Shown: one piece after another, positions 1 through 9,954 of the stretch
Numbering within the stretch: position 1 is the first letter of the stretch
How the letters are laid out: each line of letters starts with the position of its first letter
From: Oleidesulfovibrio alaskensis DSM 16109
GTDB taxonomy: Bacteria > Desulfobacterota > Desulfovibrionia > Desulfovibrionales > Desulfovibrionaceae
Direction: 5' to 3'
DNA: 64,000 bases
Assembly (NCBI RefSeq): GCF_000482745.1
Contig: NZ_KI519495.1
Location: 120,214 to 184,213, forward strand
Translations under genes and position numbers: made by a program
The notes under the pieces: model-generated
What the model was told of the DNA's origin: nothing
Databases searched by the model: none
The model's input: the letters and a program-made list of their open reading frames with translations, nothing else

Positions 1-123
1 CACGCGGTGCTGACCGAACGCAGAGAACGCGGCACCACGCTGGTTATCGTATCGCATGACCACGGCTGGCTGCGCGATGTCACCGACCGCATTATCCGCA
101 TCAGCAAAGGCCGCATGGAATAA
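1..123 (+). CDS. ABC transporter ATP-binding protein, C-terminal fragment
   Basis: The reading frame is open from base 1 and ends with TAA at 121-123, giving the last 40 residues of a protein that begins before the window. It contains TTLVIVSHDHGWL, the beta-strand plus H-loop histidine that follows Walker B in ABC ATPases, then a short strand ending in SKGRME. The substrate cannot be told from this fragment. It precedes moeA by about 240 bases, so a link to molybdate import is conceivable but is only inference. Confidence 0.7.
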   Translation, partial: HAVLTERRERGTTLVIVSHDHGWLRDVTDRIIRISKGRME

Positions 124-360
124 CCCCGCCCGGCAACTGCTCCGGCCGCACCCTGCGCATACCGCAGGTGCAGTTCTTACCCGCGCTGCGCGCCTCCTGC
201 GGGCTGCCGCTTTCGTCCTTGTGCACCGGCCGCATGACGGCTATGCTTCCCGTTCTCCATGTCTGCCGTCTGTTTTTTTGTACAGCGTCACCTGTGTGCC
301 CTGCGGGTATACCGGCAGCCCGCGGCATGGAAAATCCTCCCAAGCCATGCGAGTGAAACT

Positions 361-1626
361 ATGAAAACAGGTTTTTTCAACGTGCTGGATGTGCAGAGCT
401 TTATAGACCGCCTGCGCGGATTCGACCATCTGCCCGCGCTGCAGACCCCGCTTGACGAAGCCCACGGCTGCGTGCTGGCCGCGCCTGTGGTTTCGCCCGA
501 AGACCTGCCGGCGGCAGACCGTTCGTGCATGGACGGCTATGCCGTGCGCGCCGCGGACCTTTTCGGCACCACCGAAGGCAACCCCGCCTACCTTGAATGT
601 ACGGGCACCGTCAGCATCGAACGCCCCGCAGATTTCAGCATAGCCGCCGGAGAATGCGCTGCCATAGTCACCGGCGCGCTGCTGCCCCGGGGAGCCGATG
701 CCGTGGTGATGGTGGAGCACACGCAGGAAATGGGCGCGGGCACCGTTGAAATACGCAAATCCGTGGCGCCGCACGAACACGTCATGCTGCGGGGCGAAGA
801 TGCCGTGCAGGGGCAACCGGCGCTGACCGCCGGTACGCTGCTGCGCGCGCAGGAAATAGGCCTGCTCGCCGCGCTGGGAGTGCAGACGGTGCATGTGCAC
901 CGCCGGCCGCGCGTGGGCATTTTTTCCACCGGAGACGAAGTTATTCCGGCCCATGCCACGCCGCGCCCCGGACAGGTGCGCGATGTGAACAGCCACGCGC
1001 TGCAGGCCATGGCCCGTGCCGCAGGAGCCGCCGTAACCTGTTACGGCATTGTGCCGGACGACGAAAAGGCACTGACCGCCATGCTGGCGCGCACCACGGC
1101 GGAAAACGACATGGTCCTTCTTTCCGGCGGCAGTTCTGTGGGCACCCGCGACCTGACCATGGCCGCCCTTGATTCGCTGGACGGAGCCGCTGTCATCAAC
1201 CACGGCGTTGCCATAAGCCCCGGCAAGCCGCTCATACTGGCCTCTGCAGACGGCAAAGGTCAGCGCTGCGCCGTCTGGGGGCTGCCCGGGCAGGTCACCT
1301 CGGCGCAGGTTGTCATGTTTGTACTGGGCATCCCTTTTGTTCACTGGCTGGCGGGCAGACGCACGCCGTTTGACCAGTCGGCATGGGCTTCGCGGCGGGC
1401 GGTGCTGGCGCGCAACATTGCTTCCAGACAGGGGCGCGAAGACTACATCCGCGTACGGCTGCATGCAGAAGAGGACGGGCGGGTCACGGCCACTCCGGTC
1501 ACAGGCAAGTCCGGACTGCTGCGCACCATGCTGCAGGCACACGGTGTCGTGCGCATACCGGCACACAGCGAAGGGCTGGACAGCGGTACGCAAGTGGATG
1601 TGCTGCTTTTCGGAGGCGGATACTGA
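361..1626 (+). CDS. moeA: Molybdopterin molybdenumtransferase MoeA
   Basis: A 421-residue protein of the usual MoeA length. MoeA inserts molybdate (or tungstate in related enzymes) into adenylylated molybdopterin in the cytoplasm, the last step of molybdenum cofactor synthesis. Visible family marks are the N-terminal linker with DEAHGCVLA and MDGYAVR, the STGDEV and DVNSHAL region of the MoCF-binding domain, and the GGSSVGTRDL loop; the C-terminal beta-barrel domain follows (RLHAEEDGRVTATPV). The frame is open upstream to 259, but ATG 361 gives the normal N-terminus (MKTGFFNVLDVQSF). Its stop overlaps the next start by one base (TGATG), so the two genes are probably translationally coupled. 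Sulfate reducers need Mo or W cofactor for formate dehydrogenases. Confidence 0.93.
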   Translation: MKTGFFNVLDVQSFIDRLRGFDHLPALQTPLDEAHGCVLAAPVVSPEDLPAADRSCMDGYAVRAADLFGTTEGNPAYLECTGTVSIERPADFSIAAGECAAIVTGALLPRGADAVVMVEHTQEMGAGTVEIRKSVAPHEHVMLRGEDAVQGQPALTAGTLLRAQEIGLLAALGVQTVHVHRRPRVGIFSTGDEVIPAHATPRPGQVRDVNSHALQAMARAAGAAVTCYGIVPDDEKALTAMLARTTAENDMVLLSGGSSVGTRDLTMAALDSLDGAAVINHGVAISPGKPLILASADGKGQRCAVWGLPGQVTSAQVVMFVLGIPFVHWLAGRRTPFDQSAWASRRAVLARNIASRQGREDYIRVRLHAEEDGRVTATPVTGKSGLLRTMLQAHGVVRIPAHSEGLDSGTQVDVLLFGGGY

Positions 1627-2405
1627 TGCGTATACTCATGCTGGGCGACGTGGTGGGCAAGCCGGGCAGACTGGCCCTGCGCGAACATCTGCCGCCGCTG
1701 ATCAGCCGGTGCGGTGCAGACTTCACCGTGGTCAACGGAGAAAACGCCTCCGGCGGCATCGGCCTTACCGGCGAAGGTTTTTCGGCACTTGCCGCGGCCG
1801 GTGCCGATGTGGTCACATCGGGCAACCACATATGGAAACACAAAGAAATTTATGCAGTGCTGGGCCGTGAGGAGCGCCTCATACGTCCCGCCAACTATCC
1901 TGCAGGCGCTCCGGGCAACGGGCTGACCGTCCGGCAGAGCGCGGACGGGCACAAAATAGCCGTCATCAACCTGCTGGGCAGAACATTCATGGAAGCTGTG
2001 GACTGCCCTTTTCAGTGCGCAGAGACGCTGCTGGCATCGCTGCCCGGCGATGTCGTCATACGCCTGCTGGACTTTCACGCCGAGGCCACCAGTGAAAAAA
2101 AAGCCATGGGCTGGTATCTGGACGGCCGCATAACCGTGCTGGGCGGCACGCATACCCATGTGCAGACCAACGACGCACAGATTCTGCCGCAGGGCACCGC
2201 ATATATGACCGACCTTGGCATGTGCGGCGTGGAAAGCTCTGTTCTGGGTATGGATCATGCCTGCATTGTGGAAAAAATGGTCACCAGGCTGCCCCGCCGG
2301 TTTGTACCGGCCAAGGGCCGCGGCGGTCTGAACGGACTGCTGACGGAACTGGACCCCGCCACAGGCAAAGCCGTGCAGGTTGAAATTATACGCATTGAAC
2401 CGTAA
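1626..2405 (+). CDS. YmdB/TIGR00282-family metallophosphoesterase
   Basis: A 259-residue calcineurin-like phosphoesterase. Metal-binding motifs occur in the expected order: GDVVGKPG near residue 7, VNGENASGG near 38, SGNHIW near 67, DFHAEATSEK near 148 and GGTHTHVQTND near 173. Members of this family (B. subtilis YmdB) hydrolyse 2',3'-cyclic nucleotides or cyclic dinucleotides and affect RNA turnover and biofilm formation; the substrate here is not visible. ATG 1626 overlaps the moeA stop. No signal peptide, so cytoplasmic. Confidence 0.88.
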   Translation: MRILMLGDVVGKPGRLALREHLPPLISRCGADFTVVNGENASGGIGLTGEGFSALAAAGADVVTSGNHIWKHKEIYAVLGREERLIRPANYPAGAPGNGLTVRQSADGHKIAVINLLGRTFMEAVDCPFQCAETLLASLPGDVVIRLLDFHAEATSEKKAMGWYLDGRITVLGGTHTHVQTNDAQILPQGTAYMTDLGMCGVESSVLGMDHACIVEKMVTRLPRRFVPAKGRGGLNGLLTELDPATGKAVQVEIIRIEP

Positions 2406-2510
2406 AAGCGTGCTGATGCGGGGCAGGTGCGCGGCAGACGGCGTCTTTGACATCAGTGCCGTTCTCTGCAACACCAGCCCGATCAAATACAACTACATGG
2501 AAGTGTGACA

Positions 2511-3704
2511 ATGGACATGGATCAACAACTCAAGACGATTCTGCGCGGCAGTGCGGAGTTCATCGATGAAGAAGAACTGAAAAAGAAGCTTGCCAAAGGC
2601 AGACCGCTGCGCGTCAAAGCCGGATTCGACCCCACCGCGCCCGACCTGCATCTGGGACACACCGTCCTTATTCACAAGCTGCGTCATTTTCAGGAGCTGG
2701 GCCACACGGTCATCTTTCTCATCGGCGACTTCACCGGCATGATCGGCGACCCTTCGGGCCGTTCCGAAACCCGCCCGCCGCTCACCCGCGAACAGGTTCT
2801 GCAGAACGCCGAGACCTATAAAAAACAGGTCTTCAAAATTCTGGATCCTGAAAAAACCGAGGTGCGGTTCAACTCCGAATGGATGGACAAATTCGGCGCA
2901 GCCGATTTCATCCGTCTTGCTTCGCGATATACCGTTGCCCGCATGCTGGAACGCGACGACTTTGAAAAGCGCTATCGCAGCAACATGACCATTTCCATCC
3001 ATGAATTTCTGTATCCCCTCGTGCAGGGCTATGACTCCGTGGCGCTTGAAGCCGATGTGGAACTGGGCGGCACCGACCAGAAATTCAACCTGCTGGTGGG
3101 CAGACATCTGCAGAGCCAGGAAGGTCAGGAACCGCAGTGCGTGCTCACTGTGCCCATCCTCGAAGGGCTTGACAGCGTCAAAAAGATGTCAAAGTCGCTG
3201 GGCAACTATGTGGGCATAGATGAACCGCCCGCCGACATGTTCGGCAAGCTCATGTCCGTTTCCGACGAGCTGATGTGGCGCTATTACGAACTTATCACCA
3301 CCAAAACGCTGGACGAAATTGCCGAGCTGCAGCGCAGGGTGGAAAGCGGCGAGCTGCATCCCAAAACAGCCAAGGAAGAGCTGGCCGAACACATCACCGC
3401 GCAGTACCACGGCAGCGATAAAGCCGCCGAAGCGCGTCAGGGCTTCAATGCCGTGTTTGCGCAGGGCTGTGTGCCCGACGACATGCCCGAGTTCTCGTGT
3501 TCCTGCGGCGAAGACAGCACTCCGCCGGCGTTTCTGGCCGATTCCGGGCTTGCCGGTTCACGCGGCGAGGCAAAACGCCTCATCAAACAGGGAGCCCTTT
3601 CGCTGGACGGCGAAAAACTGGACGACCCCAACACGCCCCTGACTGCCGGCGAGTATGTCGTGCGGCTGGGTAAAAAACGTTTCCTCAGACTTATTGTGCG
3701 CTGA
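2511..3704 (+). CDS. tyrS: Tyrosyl-tRNA synthetase
   Basis: A 397-residue class I synthetase that charges tRNA-Tyr. The HIGH box appears as HLGH (in APDLHLGHTVL), KMSKS as VKKMSKSLGNY, and the C-terminal S4 RNA-binding domain as SRGEAKRLIKQGALSLDG. GTG 2505 and ATG 2517 are possible alternative starts; ATG 2511 is preferred because GGAAG lies 7 bases upstream. It begins about 105 bases after the phosphoesterase gene and ends at a strong terminator. Confidence 0.95.
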   Translation: MDMDQQLKTILRGSAEFIDEEELKKKLAKGRPLRVKAGFDPTAPDLHLGHTVLIHKLRHFQELGHTVIFLIGDFTGMIGDPSGRSETRPPLTREQVLQNAETYKKQVFKILDPEKTEVRFNSEWMDKFGAADFIRLASRYTVARMLERDDFEKRYRSNMTISIHEFLYPLVQGYDSVALEADVELGGTDQKFNLLVGRHLQSQEGQEPQCVLTVPILEGLDSVKKMSKSLGNYVGIDEPPADMFGKLMSVSDELMWRYYELITTKTLDEIAELQRRVESGELHPKTAKEELAEHITAQYHGSDKAAEARQGFNAVFAQGCVPDDMPEFSCSCGEDSTPPAFLADSGLAGSRGEAKRLIKQGALSLDGEKLDDPNTPLTAGEYVVRLGKKRFLRLIVR

Positions 3705-3739
3705 GCAGCCTTTACCGGCAGCATATGACACAAAAAACG

Positions 3740-3771
3740 GAGCATCCGCCCATGGCGGATGCTCTTTTTTT
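3740..3771 (+). terminator. Intrinsic terminator after tyrS
   Basis: A perfect 11-bp stem (GAGCATCCGCC / GGCGGATGCTC) with a CAT loop runs directly into seven T. It lies 36 bases after the tyrS stop. Confidence 0.95.
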
Positions 3772-3814
3772 ATGCACCGATGCAACTGACACCCCCTGAC
3801 CGGCAATTCATCCC

Positions 3815-3869
3815 CTGCAAGTGCAATTCGTGCCTGCACGTTTGCAGCGCTCCGGAATAAGAGTATAAC
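3815..3869 (+). promoter_or_regulatory. Probable cstA promoter with overlapping inverted repeat
   Basis: TTTGCA (3841-3846), 17 bases, then TATAAC (3864-3869) makes a plausible sigma-70 promoter, starting transcription near 3876. An inverted repeat spans 3815-3847 (CTGCAAGTGCA against TGCAC-GT-TTGCAG, with a two-base bulge) and covers the -35 box, where a repressor or activator could bind. The promoter match is moderate and no regulator is identified. Confidence 0.4.
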
Positions 3870-3986
3870 TTTCTACAATCAGACCATCGGGCACCGGACG
3901 GCTGGCCTGCCGCTGCAGCCCGTTTTCTGGCGGAGGAGGGATGCGCCCCGCGCATCGAACCGGAGTTTTGAAAAAGGAGTGGAGTC

Positions 3987-5456
3987 ATGCTGTACTTTTT
4001 TCTGGCTGTTGCAGCACTGCTGGTCGGCTACGCCGTATACAGCAAGGTAGTGGAACGCGCCTTCGGCGCGGATGAATGCCGGGCCACACCGGCCTGCACC
4101 ATGGAAGACGGTGTGGACTATGTGAAGATGGATCCCAAAAAAATCTGGCTGATCCAGCTTCTGAACATTGCCGGTCTGGGTCCCATCTTCGGCCCCATTC
4201 TGGGTGCGCTGTACGGTCCCGCGGCCCTGCTGTGGATTGTCATCGGATCTATTTTTGCGGGTGCTGTGCACGACTACTTCGCAGGCATGATGTCGGTGCG
4301 CTACAGCGGCAAATCCATCCCCGACGCCGTCGGCTACAACCTTGGTTCTTTCGCCAAGCACTTCATGAACGTGTTCGCCGTCATTCTGCTGCTGCTTGTG
4401 GGCGTCGTGTTTGTTCTCGGTCCGGCAAAGCTGCTGGCAGTCAAGCTGGGCTTTGGCCTTGAAGGCGACGGCGCCGTGGCCACCGCCACCATGATCTGGA
4501 CGGGCATCATTTTCTGTTACTACTTTATCGCCACCGTACTGCCCGTGGATAAAATCATCGGCCGGTTGTACCCCCTGTTCGCCGTGGTGCTGCTTATCAT
4601 GGCGTTCGGCCTGACCATCATGCTCATCGCCAAGGGATACGAATTCTATCCGCAGGGTCTCACGCTTGAAAACCTGCATCCCAAAAACCTGCCCATGTGG
4701 CCGCTGATGTTCATCACCATCGCCTGCGGTGCCATTTCCGGCTTCCATGCCACGCAGTCTCCGCTGATGGCCCGCTGCGTGCCCGATGAAAAATGCGGAC
4801 GCCCCATATTCTACGGCGCCATGATCGGCGAAGGCATCATCGCCCTTATCTGGGCAACTCTGGGCATGAGCTTTTTCCACACCCCCGGAGAACTGCAGGC
4901 CGTGCTGGATAACGGCGGCCCCGCAGCCGTGGTGGATACTGTATCCATGACCCTTATGGGGCCCATAGGCGGCTTCCTTGCCATCATCGGCGTGGTGGTT
5001 CTGCCCATCACTTCCGGTGACACGGCTTTCCGTTCCGCCCGTCTCATCATTGCCGACTTCATCAAGCTGCCTCAGAAGGCACCGGTCAAGCGTCTGTTCA
5101 TTGCCGTGCCGCTGTTCGCAGTCGGCTACGCCATCACGCTCACGCCGTTTGCAGTCATCTGGCGCTACTTCGGCTTTTCCAACCAGCTGCTGGCCACCAT
5201 CGTGCTGTGGGCGGGCGCCATGTATCTTGTCCGCCACGGCAAGGCACACTGGATGGCATCCATCCCCGCCACATTCATGACGGCAGTATGCGCAACCTAC
5301 CTTGCCTACGCCAAAATCGGCTTCGGCCTTTCCATGGATATCGCACAGGTTTTCGGCATTGCCGTGGCTGTGCTGTGCGCCGGTTTCTTCCTGGTGAAGA
5401 TCCGCAGCGTGCCCGTGGAGCCCGACGCCGCCGACGGTCCCGGCCGCATTGGCTGA
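3987..5456 (+). CDS. cstA: CstA-family carbon starvation protein (pyruvate/peptide transporter)
   Basis: A 489-residue, very hydrophobic inner-membrane protein, shorter than E. coli CstA (about 700 residues) and like the compact CstA forms of anaerobes. Family marks include IQLLNIAGLGPIFGPILGAL, GAVHDYFAGMMSVRYSGKSIPD and GFHATQSPLMARC. Relatives take up peptides or pyruvate when carbon is scarce. The start is set by AAAAAGGAG about 9 bases before ATG 3987. The gene is monocistronic, closed by a terminator at 5474-5500. Pyruvate or peptide as substrate is inferred from the family. Confidence 0.9.
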   Translation: MLYFFLAVAALLVGYAVYSKVVERAFGADECRATPACTMEDGVDYVKMDPKKIWLIQLLNIAGLGPIFGPILGALYGPAALLWIVIGSIFAGAVHDYFAGMMSVRYSGKSIPDAVGYNLGSFAKHFMNVFAVILLLLVGVVFVLGPAKLLAVKLGFGLEGDGAVATATMIWTGIIFCYYFIATVLPVDKIIGRLYPLFAVVLLIMAFGLTIMLIAKGYEFYPQGLTLENLHPKNLPMWPLMFITIACGAISGFHATQSPLMARCVPDEKCGRPIFYGAMIGEGIIALIWATLGMSFFHTPGELQAVLDNGGPAAVVDTVSMTLMGPIGGFLAIIGVVVLPITSGDTAFRSARLIIADFIKLPQKAPVKRLFIAVPLFAVGYAITLTPFAVIWRYFGFSNQLLATIVLWAGAMYLVRHGKAHWMASIPATFMTAVCATYLAYAKIGFGLSMDIAQVFGIAVAVLCAGFFLVKIRSVPVEPDAADGPGRIG

Positions 5457-5473
5457 TCCGTCACAGCACTCAG

Positions 5474-5500
5474 AGCCCCCGCCGCAGCGGGGGCTTTTTT
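5474..5500 (+). terminator. Intrinsic terminator after cstA
   Basis: A 9-bp perfect stem AGCCCCCGC / GCGGGGGCT with loop CGCA, followed by six T. Confidence 0.93.
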
Positions 5501-5732
5501 ATGCGGCGCCGCATGCCGGTCCGACCACAGGCCCTGCCGGTCACCCCGCGCAATTCCCTGCAGCCCTTGGGCGCCACGGCGCAACCTTTGCCGCAGCACA
5601 CAAGGGCAACGCGCAGCCTTCCGCCGCCCCGTTCCGTCAGCATCTCTTTTCGGGAAAAGCAGATACGCTTCTGGAAAAGAGCATCTGCTTGCGCTATGGT
5701 GCGGGCATCACGTCATATGACCGGAGGCTCCC

Positions 5733-8700
5733 ATGAATCTGTCACAACGCTGGAACACCCTGCCGCGCAAAGCAAAACTTGCCATACTCTGGCTGGCCGG
5801 ACTGCTTGCCGTCTGGACAGCCGGCGGTTTTTTTCTGGTACCGCACATCGCGCGTGACGCTGTGGAAAGCAACCTGTCGCAGGCTCTGGGACGCAACTGT
5901 TCCGTGGGCGGCATGTCGTTCAACCCGTTCACGCTTTCCGTCGAGCTGCGCGATACCGCCGTGCTGCGCAAAGACGGCTCCGGTCCGTTCATCTCCTTCC
6001 GCTCCGTCAGGGCGGCACCGGATATCACCACCATATTCTACCGGGCGCCGGTCATCCGCTATATATCCATCGACCGGCTGGCGGTGTCTCTCGAATTCAT
6101 GGGCAAGGGGCAATACAACTTCTCCGACCTTATGCCTCCTTCCGCCGAAGCCCGGCCGGAAGACAGCGGGCAGGACGACGCGGTATTTCCTTTTGCCGTA
6201 CGCAATTTCATGCTGACAAACAGCTCCATCGTCTTCCGTGACACGCCCCACGGCATCACCCACACCGTGACGGACCTCAATCTGCAGGTACCGTTCACCT
6301 CCAGTCTGGCCGGAGACAGGGACGCTCCCGTGGAACCGCGTATGAACGCCACCGTCAACGGCAATGCCGTCGACTTCGAGGGGCGCATAGTTCCTTTCGG
6401 CAACAAACTGCGCACCGACTTCATCTTTGCCGCAGACAACATCGAACTGAAGGATTACTGGCAGTATATTCCCGCCGGAATTCCGCTGGAACTCGCCAGC
6501 GGACGGCTTTCAACCGCTGTCAATTTCTCTTTCGCCGAACAGGCTTCGGGTTCGCTGCTGCATATCAGCGGCAACGGCACACTGGCCGATGTGGCTTTGT
6601 ACGACGGCAAAAAGAAAGTCCTTGGTTTTGATGCATTCTCATACGACATCGGCAGGTTTTCCCTGTTTGAACAGCTGCTGCACGTCCGCAGCGCCGTACT
6701 GACAAAACCTTTTGCGGACATCACGCGCAGCGCGTCGGGGCAGCTGAACTGGCAACGCTATGCGGCGGCGCTGCTCACTCCTCCTGCTGCCGCGCAGGAA
6801 AACATGGCGCCGGTGCAACGTTCAGCAGCTGCCGCAAACGCCACCGTGCCGAAAAACACAGACGGACAGACCGCAAAGCAGGCAGACGGCTTCGGCTTCA
6901 GCATACAGCTTGATGCGGCATCGGTTACCGGCGGTTCGGTGGCCCTGCATGACAACATGGTCGAAGGCGGCTTCAACCACACCTTCGGCCCGTTGGACAT
7001 AACACTGAACAATCTGAGCACAACCGGCGGTAAAGGCTCTGTGAGCATCTCTATGCAGGGAGCCGGAACCGCCGCGCTGAAAGGCACTCTGGGACTGAAC
7101 CCCCTGAGCGGCGAGATACAGGCATCTCTGAACAACACCGACCTGCGCCTGTTCACCCCGTATATACATCAGGCACAGCCCCTGCTGCTGGACAGCGGCA
7201 GGCTGAGTGCCCGTGCCCGCGCTTCATTCAGCGCGGGGGCAACCCTGAACGCCACCGTGCAGGATGCGGGGATTACCCTTTCTGCACTGGAACTGCGCAA
7301 ACAGGGCAATAAAACACCGAGCATCCGCATACCCGAACTGACCGTTTCCGGCGTGCAGATACGTCCGGACAGCCGTCAGGCACAGGTGGCGGATATCACG
7401 CTGCGCGACGGCTTTGTCCGCATGGTGCGGGAAAAAAGCGGCAGTATGGACCTGCAACGGCTGTTTACAGAACACAGCACGGCCGGAACGGCAGAGGACA
7501 CCGCCCCGCAGGAAAGCGACGGCAGTCCGTGGTCGTTCACCGTGCAAAAGGCCGCACTGCAAAACAGCGAATGTGTGCTGCTGGATGAAACCCTGCCCCG
7601 CGCCGCACGGCTGACGGTCACCGGCATCAATCTGGATGTGACGGGTGCCGGCAGCGATGCCGCCGCGCCGGTGGAGTTCAGTTTTTCCGGCAACTGGCTG
7701 CCGCACGGCAGGCTTGCCGCAGAAGGTTCCCTGACCCGCGACCCGCTGCGTGCCGACGTACGCTCCTCCACCCGCAACATGTCGCTGGCGGCCTTTGATC
7801 CGTACCTTGCAGCCGTCACCGACATGGTGCTGGCCAAAGGCGGTGTGGACAGCGACCTGCGCGTTTCCGTGCGGGGCAACGGCATGCAGGGCATCCGTGC
7901 CGGCGGCAGCGTGGCAGTAAGAGATGTACTGGTACGCGACGCCATGCACAAAGACGGCATCGCATCGCTGGGCAGTCTGGCGGTCAACGGCATCGCCTTT
8001 GACGGCGCGGCCGAAACTCTTTCCGCAGAGACCGTGCGCCTTGAAAAGCCGAAACTGGATATCCTGCGGGAACAGGACGGCATGCTGAACCTGCAGCGGG
8101 TACTGCGTGCCGGGCCCGTGCAGGTCAACGCCACCGCCGTGGCAGACGCCACCGTTACCGCAGACGTAACCGGCATTCCGGAAGAAGAATCAGTGCTGCC
8201 GCAAACCGGTGCCGACGGTGATGTGCAGATGCGTGTGGCCGTCAATGCCACCATGCCCGGAGCACCGGCATCAGACAAAGACAGCGCATCCCCTGCCGGT
8301 CTGGAAAAGCACTTTTCAGACGTACGGCTGGGCGGCGCCCTCATCAGCGACGGCACGGTGCATTTCCGCGACGTCTCTGTTTCGCCGCCCTTTGAACTGA
8401 CACTGGCCGGACTCAATGCCACCCTCTCGTCAGTTTCCCTTTCCGCGGCTTCACGCCCCGACCTGAGGGTCGACGGCAGGCTGAACGGTGTTCCGCTGAC
8501 ACTGCAGGGAGCGCTCAACCCGCTGGTTTCACCACCGTATTCCGATCTGGCCCTGCGCATAGCCAACCTCGACCTTGTGGCGTTTTCGCCGTACTCGCTG
8601 CAGGGCATCGCCTATCCCGTCAAACGGGGCAGGCTGGATGTCGAATCACGCTTTAAAACCGAGGACTGGCTGCTTACATCCGACACCCGGCTGCATGTGG

Positions 8701-9518
8701 CACGGCTGGCGCTGGGAGAAAAAGACAGACGCCCCGACGCCCCCAATTACCCTGTGGAGCTGGGTATAGCCCTGCTGCGCGGCCCCGGAGGCGACATCGA
8801 CATTTCGCTGCCGGTCCGCGGCCGGCTGGACGACCCCAACTTCCGGGTGGGCGGCATAGTGCTGCAGGCCGTGGTGAATCTGGTCATGAAGGCCATGACA
8901 TCGCCCTTTGCGCTTATAGGCGGACTCTTCGGCGGCGGAGAAGATCTGGACTTTGTGGCAATGTCTGCCGGAAGCACCTCACTGGATGCCGCGGCAGAGC
9001 AGAAAATATCATCCATCGCCACCGCACTGGCCGAAAGGCCGGGACTGGAGCTGGAAATACAGGGGCTGGCCGACGCCGTACGCGACAGACAGGCGCTGGA
9101 AAAAGCCGCCTTTGACCTGCGCATAAAAACCCGCAAATATCTGGATCTGCCGCGCAGCGAAAGGGCGGCGACGTCTCCCGCGGAAGTCATGGTGACCGCC
9201 GAGGAATATCCGGAATATCTGCGCTCCGCATACGAAGAAGAGCCTTCCGACGACCCTGAAGCCAAACCCACAGGGCTCTTCGGCATCGTAAAAGACCAGC
9301 CGGTTGAATTCATGGAGGCTTTTCTGCGCCGCAGCACCGCCGTAAGCGATGCAGACCTCGGCGCTTTTGCACTGGAACGGGCCAGAACCGTGCGTCAGGC
9401 CATCCTTGCCCTCCGTCCCGATGTGGCCGGCAGGCTGCTGCTGGTACAGCCTGATATCACCGGCAGACAGGGCGGAAAAGCCGCACAGAAACCCGGAGTT
9501 TCGCTGACCTTGCGCTAG
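5733..9518 (+). CDS. Large AsmA-like/DUF748 envelope protein
   Basis: A 1261-residue protein with one N-terminal membrane anchor (LAILWLAGLLAVWTAGGFFLV, residues about 16-36) and a long periplasmic part. After the anchor comes the typical DUF748 start (NPFTLSVELRDTAVLRKDG, RYISIDRLAVSLEF), then repeated beta-rich AsmA/TamB-like blocks; the C-terminal quarter ends with the family's conserved segment (SLPVRGRLDDPNFRVGGIV, then ALAERPGLELEIQGLADAVRDRQALEKAAFDLR). AsmA-like proteins are long grooves thought to carry phospholipids from inner to outer membrane. The start is supported by GGAGG 8 bases upstream of ATG. Alone in its transcription unit. Lipid transport here is inference from the superfamily. 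Confidence 0.88.
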   Translation: MNLSQRWNTLPRKAKLAILWLAGLLAVWTAGGFFLVPHIARDAVESNLSQALGRNCSVGGMSFNPFTLSVELRDTAVLRKDGSGPFISFRSVRAAPDITTIFYRAPVIRYISIDRLAVSLEFMGKGQYNFSDLMPPSAEARPEDSGQDDAVFPFAVRNFMLTNSSIVFRDTPHGITHTVTDLNLQVPFTSSLAGDRDAPVEPRMNATVNGNAVDFEGRIVPFGNKLRTDFIFAADNIELKDYWQYIPAGIPLELASGRLSTAVNFSFAEQASGSLLHISGNGTLADVALYDGKKKVLGFDAFSYDIGRFSLFEQLLHVRSAVLTKPFADITRSASGQLNWQRYAAALLTPPAAAQENMAPVQRSAAAANATVPKNTDGQTAKQADGFGFSIQLDAASVTGGSVALHDNMVEGGFNHTFGPLDITLNNLSTTGGKGSVSISMQGAGTAALKGTLGLNPLSGEIQASLNNTDLRLFTPYIHQAQPLLLDSGRLSARARASFSAGATLNATVQDAGITLSALELRKQGNKTPSIRIPELTVSGVQIRPDSRQAQVADITLRDGFVRMVREKSGSMDLQRLFTEHSTAGTAEDTAPQESDGSPWSFTVQKAALQNSECVLLDETLPRAARLTVTGINLDVTGAGSDAAAPVEFSFSGNWLPHGRLAAEGSLTRDPLRADVRSSTRNMSLAAFDPYLAAVTDMVLAKGGVDSDLRVSVRGNGMQGIRAGGSVAVRDVLVRDAMHKDGIASLGSLAVNGIAFDGAAETLSAETVRLEKPKLDILREQDGMLNLQRVLRAGPVQVNATAVADATVTADVTGIPEEESVLPQTGADGDVQMRVAVNATMPGAPASDKDSASPAGLEKHFSDVRLGGALISDGTVHFRDVSVSPPFELTLAGLNATLSSVSLSAASRPDLRVDGRLNGVPLTLQGALNPLVSPPYSDLALRIANLDLVAFSPYSLQGIAYPVKRGRLDVESRFKTEDWLLTSDTRLHVARLALGEKDRRPDAPNYPVELGIALLRGPGGDIDISLPVRGRLDDPNFRVGGIVLQAVVNLVMKAMTSPFALIGGLFGGGEDLDFVAMSAGSTSLDAAAEQKISSIATALAERPGLELEIQGLADAVRDRQALEKAAFDLRIKTRKYLDLPRSERAATSPAEVMVTAEEYPEYLRSAYEEEPSDDPEAKPTGLFGIVKDQPVEFMEAFLRRSTAVSDADLGAFALERARTVRQAILALRPDVAGRLLLVQPDITGRQGGKAAQKPGVSLTLR

Positions 9519-9547
9519 CAGCATCCGGCTGACACAAAACACCGCAG

Positions 9548-9576
9548 ACAGGCGGCCCCGATGGGCCGCCTGTTTT
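9548..9576 (+). terminator. Intrinsic terminator after the DUF748 gene
   Basis: An 11-bp perfect stem ACAGGCGGCCC / GGGCCGCCTGT with loop CGAT, followed by TTTGT. Confidence 0.88.
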
Positions 9577-9954
9577 GTATGCATCCGGCGCGGTGCAATG
9601 CATGCGTCTGTCACAGGGTGAGCGACCGCCCGCGTAATCTCCTCCTGTTCCGGTATATATTCAAGCCGGCAACGCTATAGCAGCACTCTCACACCCCCTG
9701 CAAAGCAGATTGAACACCCACTCAAAAAAAGACTTTTTTTCACAAATATCAATACCCTGCAATTTACTGACATTTTTTTAATCTCCTCCCTTGACAGGGG
9801 GGATTCGATTGTCTTAATCAGACCAAACAAGTCTGGATTTTGGGGGTCTGCTTTTGCTTAATCCAGACTGTATTAATCTAGATAAATTAAATCCGCTTTA
9901 CACAATCCACGCCGCCGTCCGCGATGCCGGCATGGATGGAACCGGGAGAGACAC
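9577..9954 (+). promoter_or_regulatory. Regulatory region upstream of the Rrf2 gene with repeated TTAATC-AGA motif
   Basis: A 378-base gene-free stretch, AT-rich in its second half. TTGACA at 9791-9796 is a -35 candidate with a weak -10 (TTAATC, 9814-9819). The motif TTAATC(C/T)AGA recurs: TTAATCAGAC at 9814, GTCTGGATT at 9831-9839 (reverse orientation), TTAATCCAGACT at 9858 and TTAATCTAGAT at 9873. GTCTGGATT (9831-9839) and AATCCAGAC (9860-9868) form a perfect 9-bp inverted repeat, spacer 20. These are good candidates for autoregulatory operators of the adjacent Rrf2 protein; they could also fold as RNA. Confidence 0.5.

Noticed and set aside
241..1593. A 450-codon minus frame opposite moeA
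   Set aside because: The translation is rich in His, Arg and Gly with no domain; moeA on the plus strand is certain.
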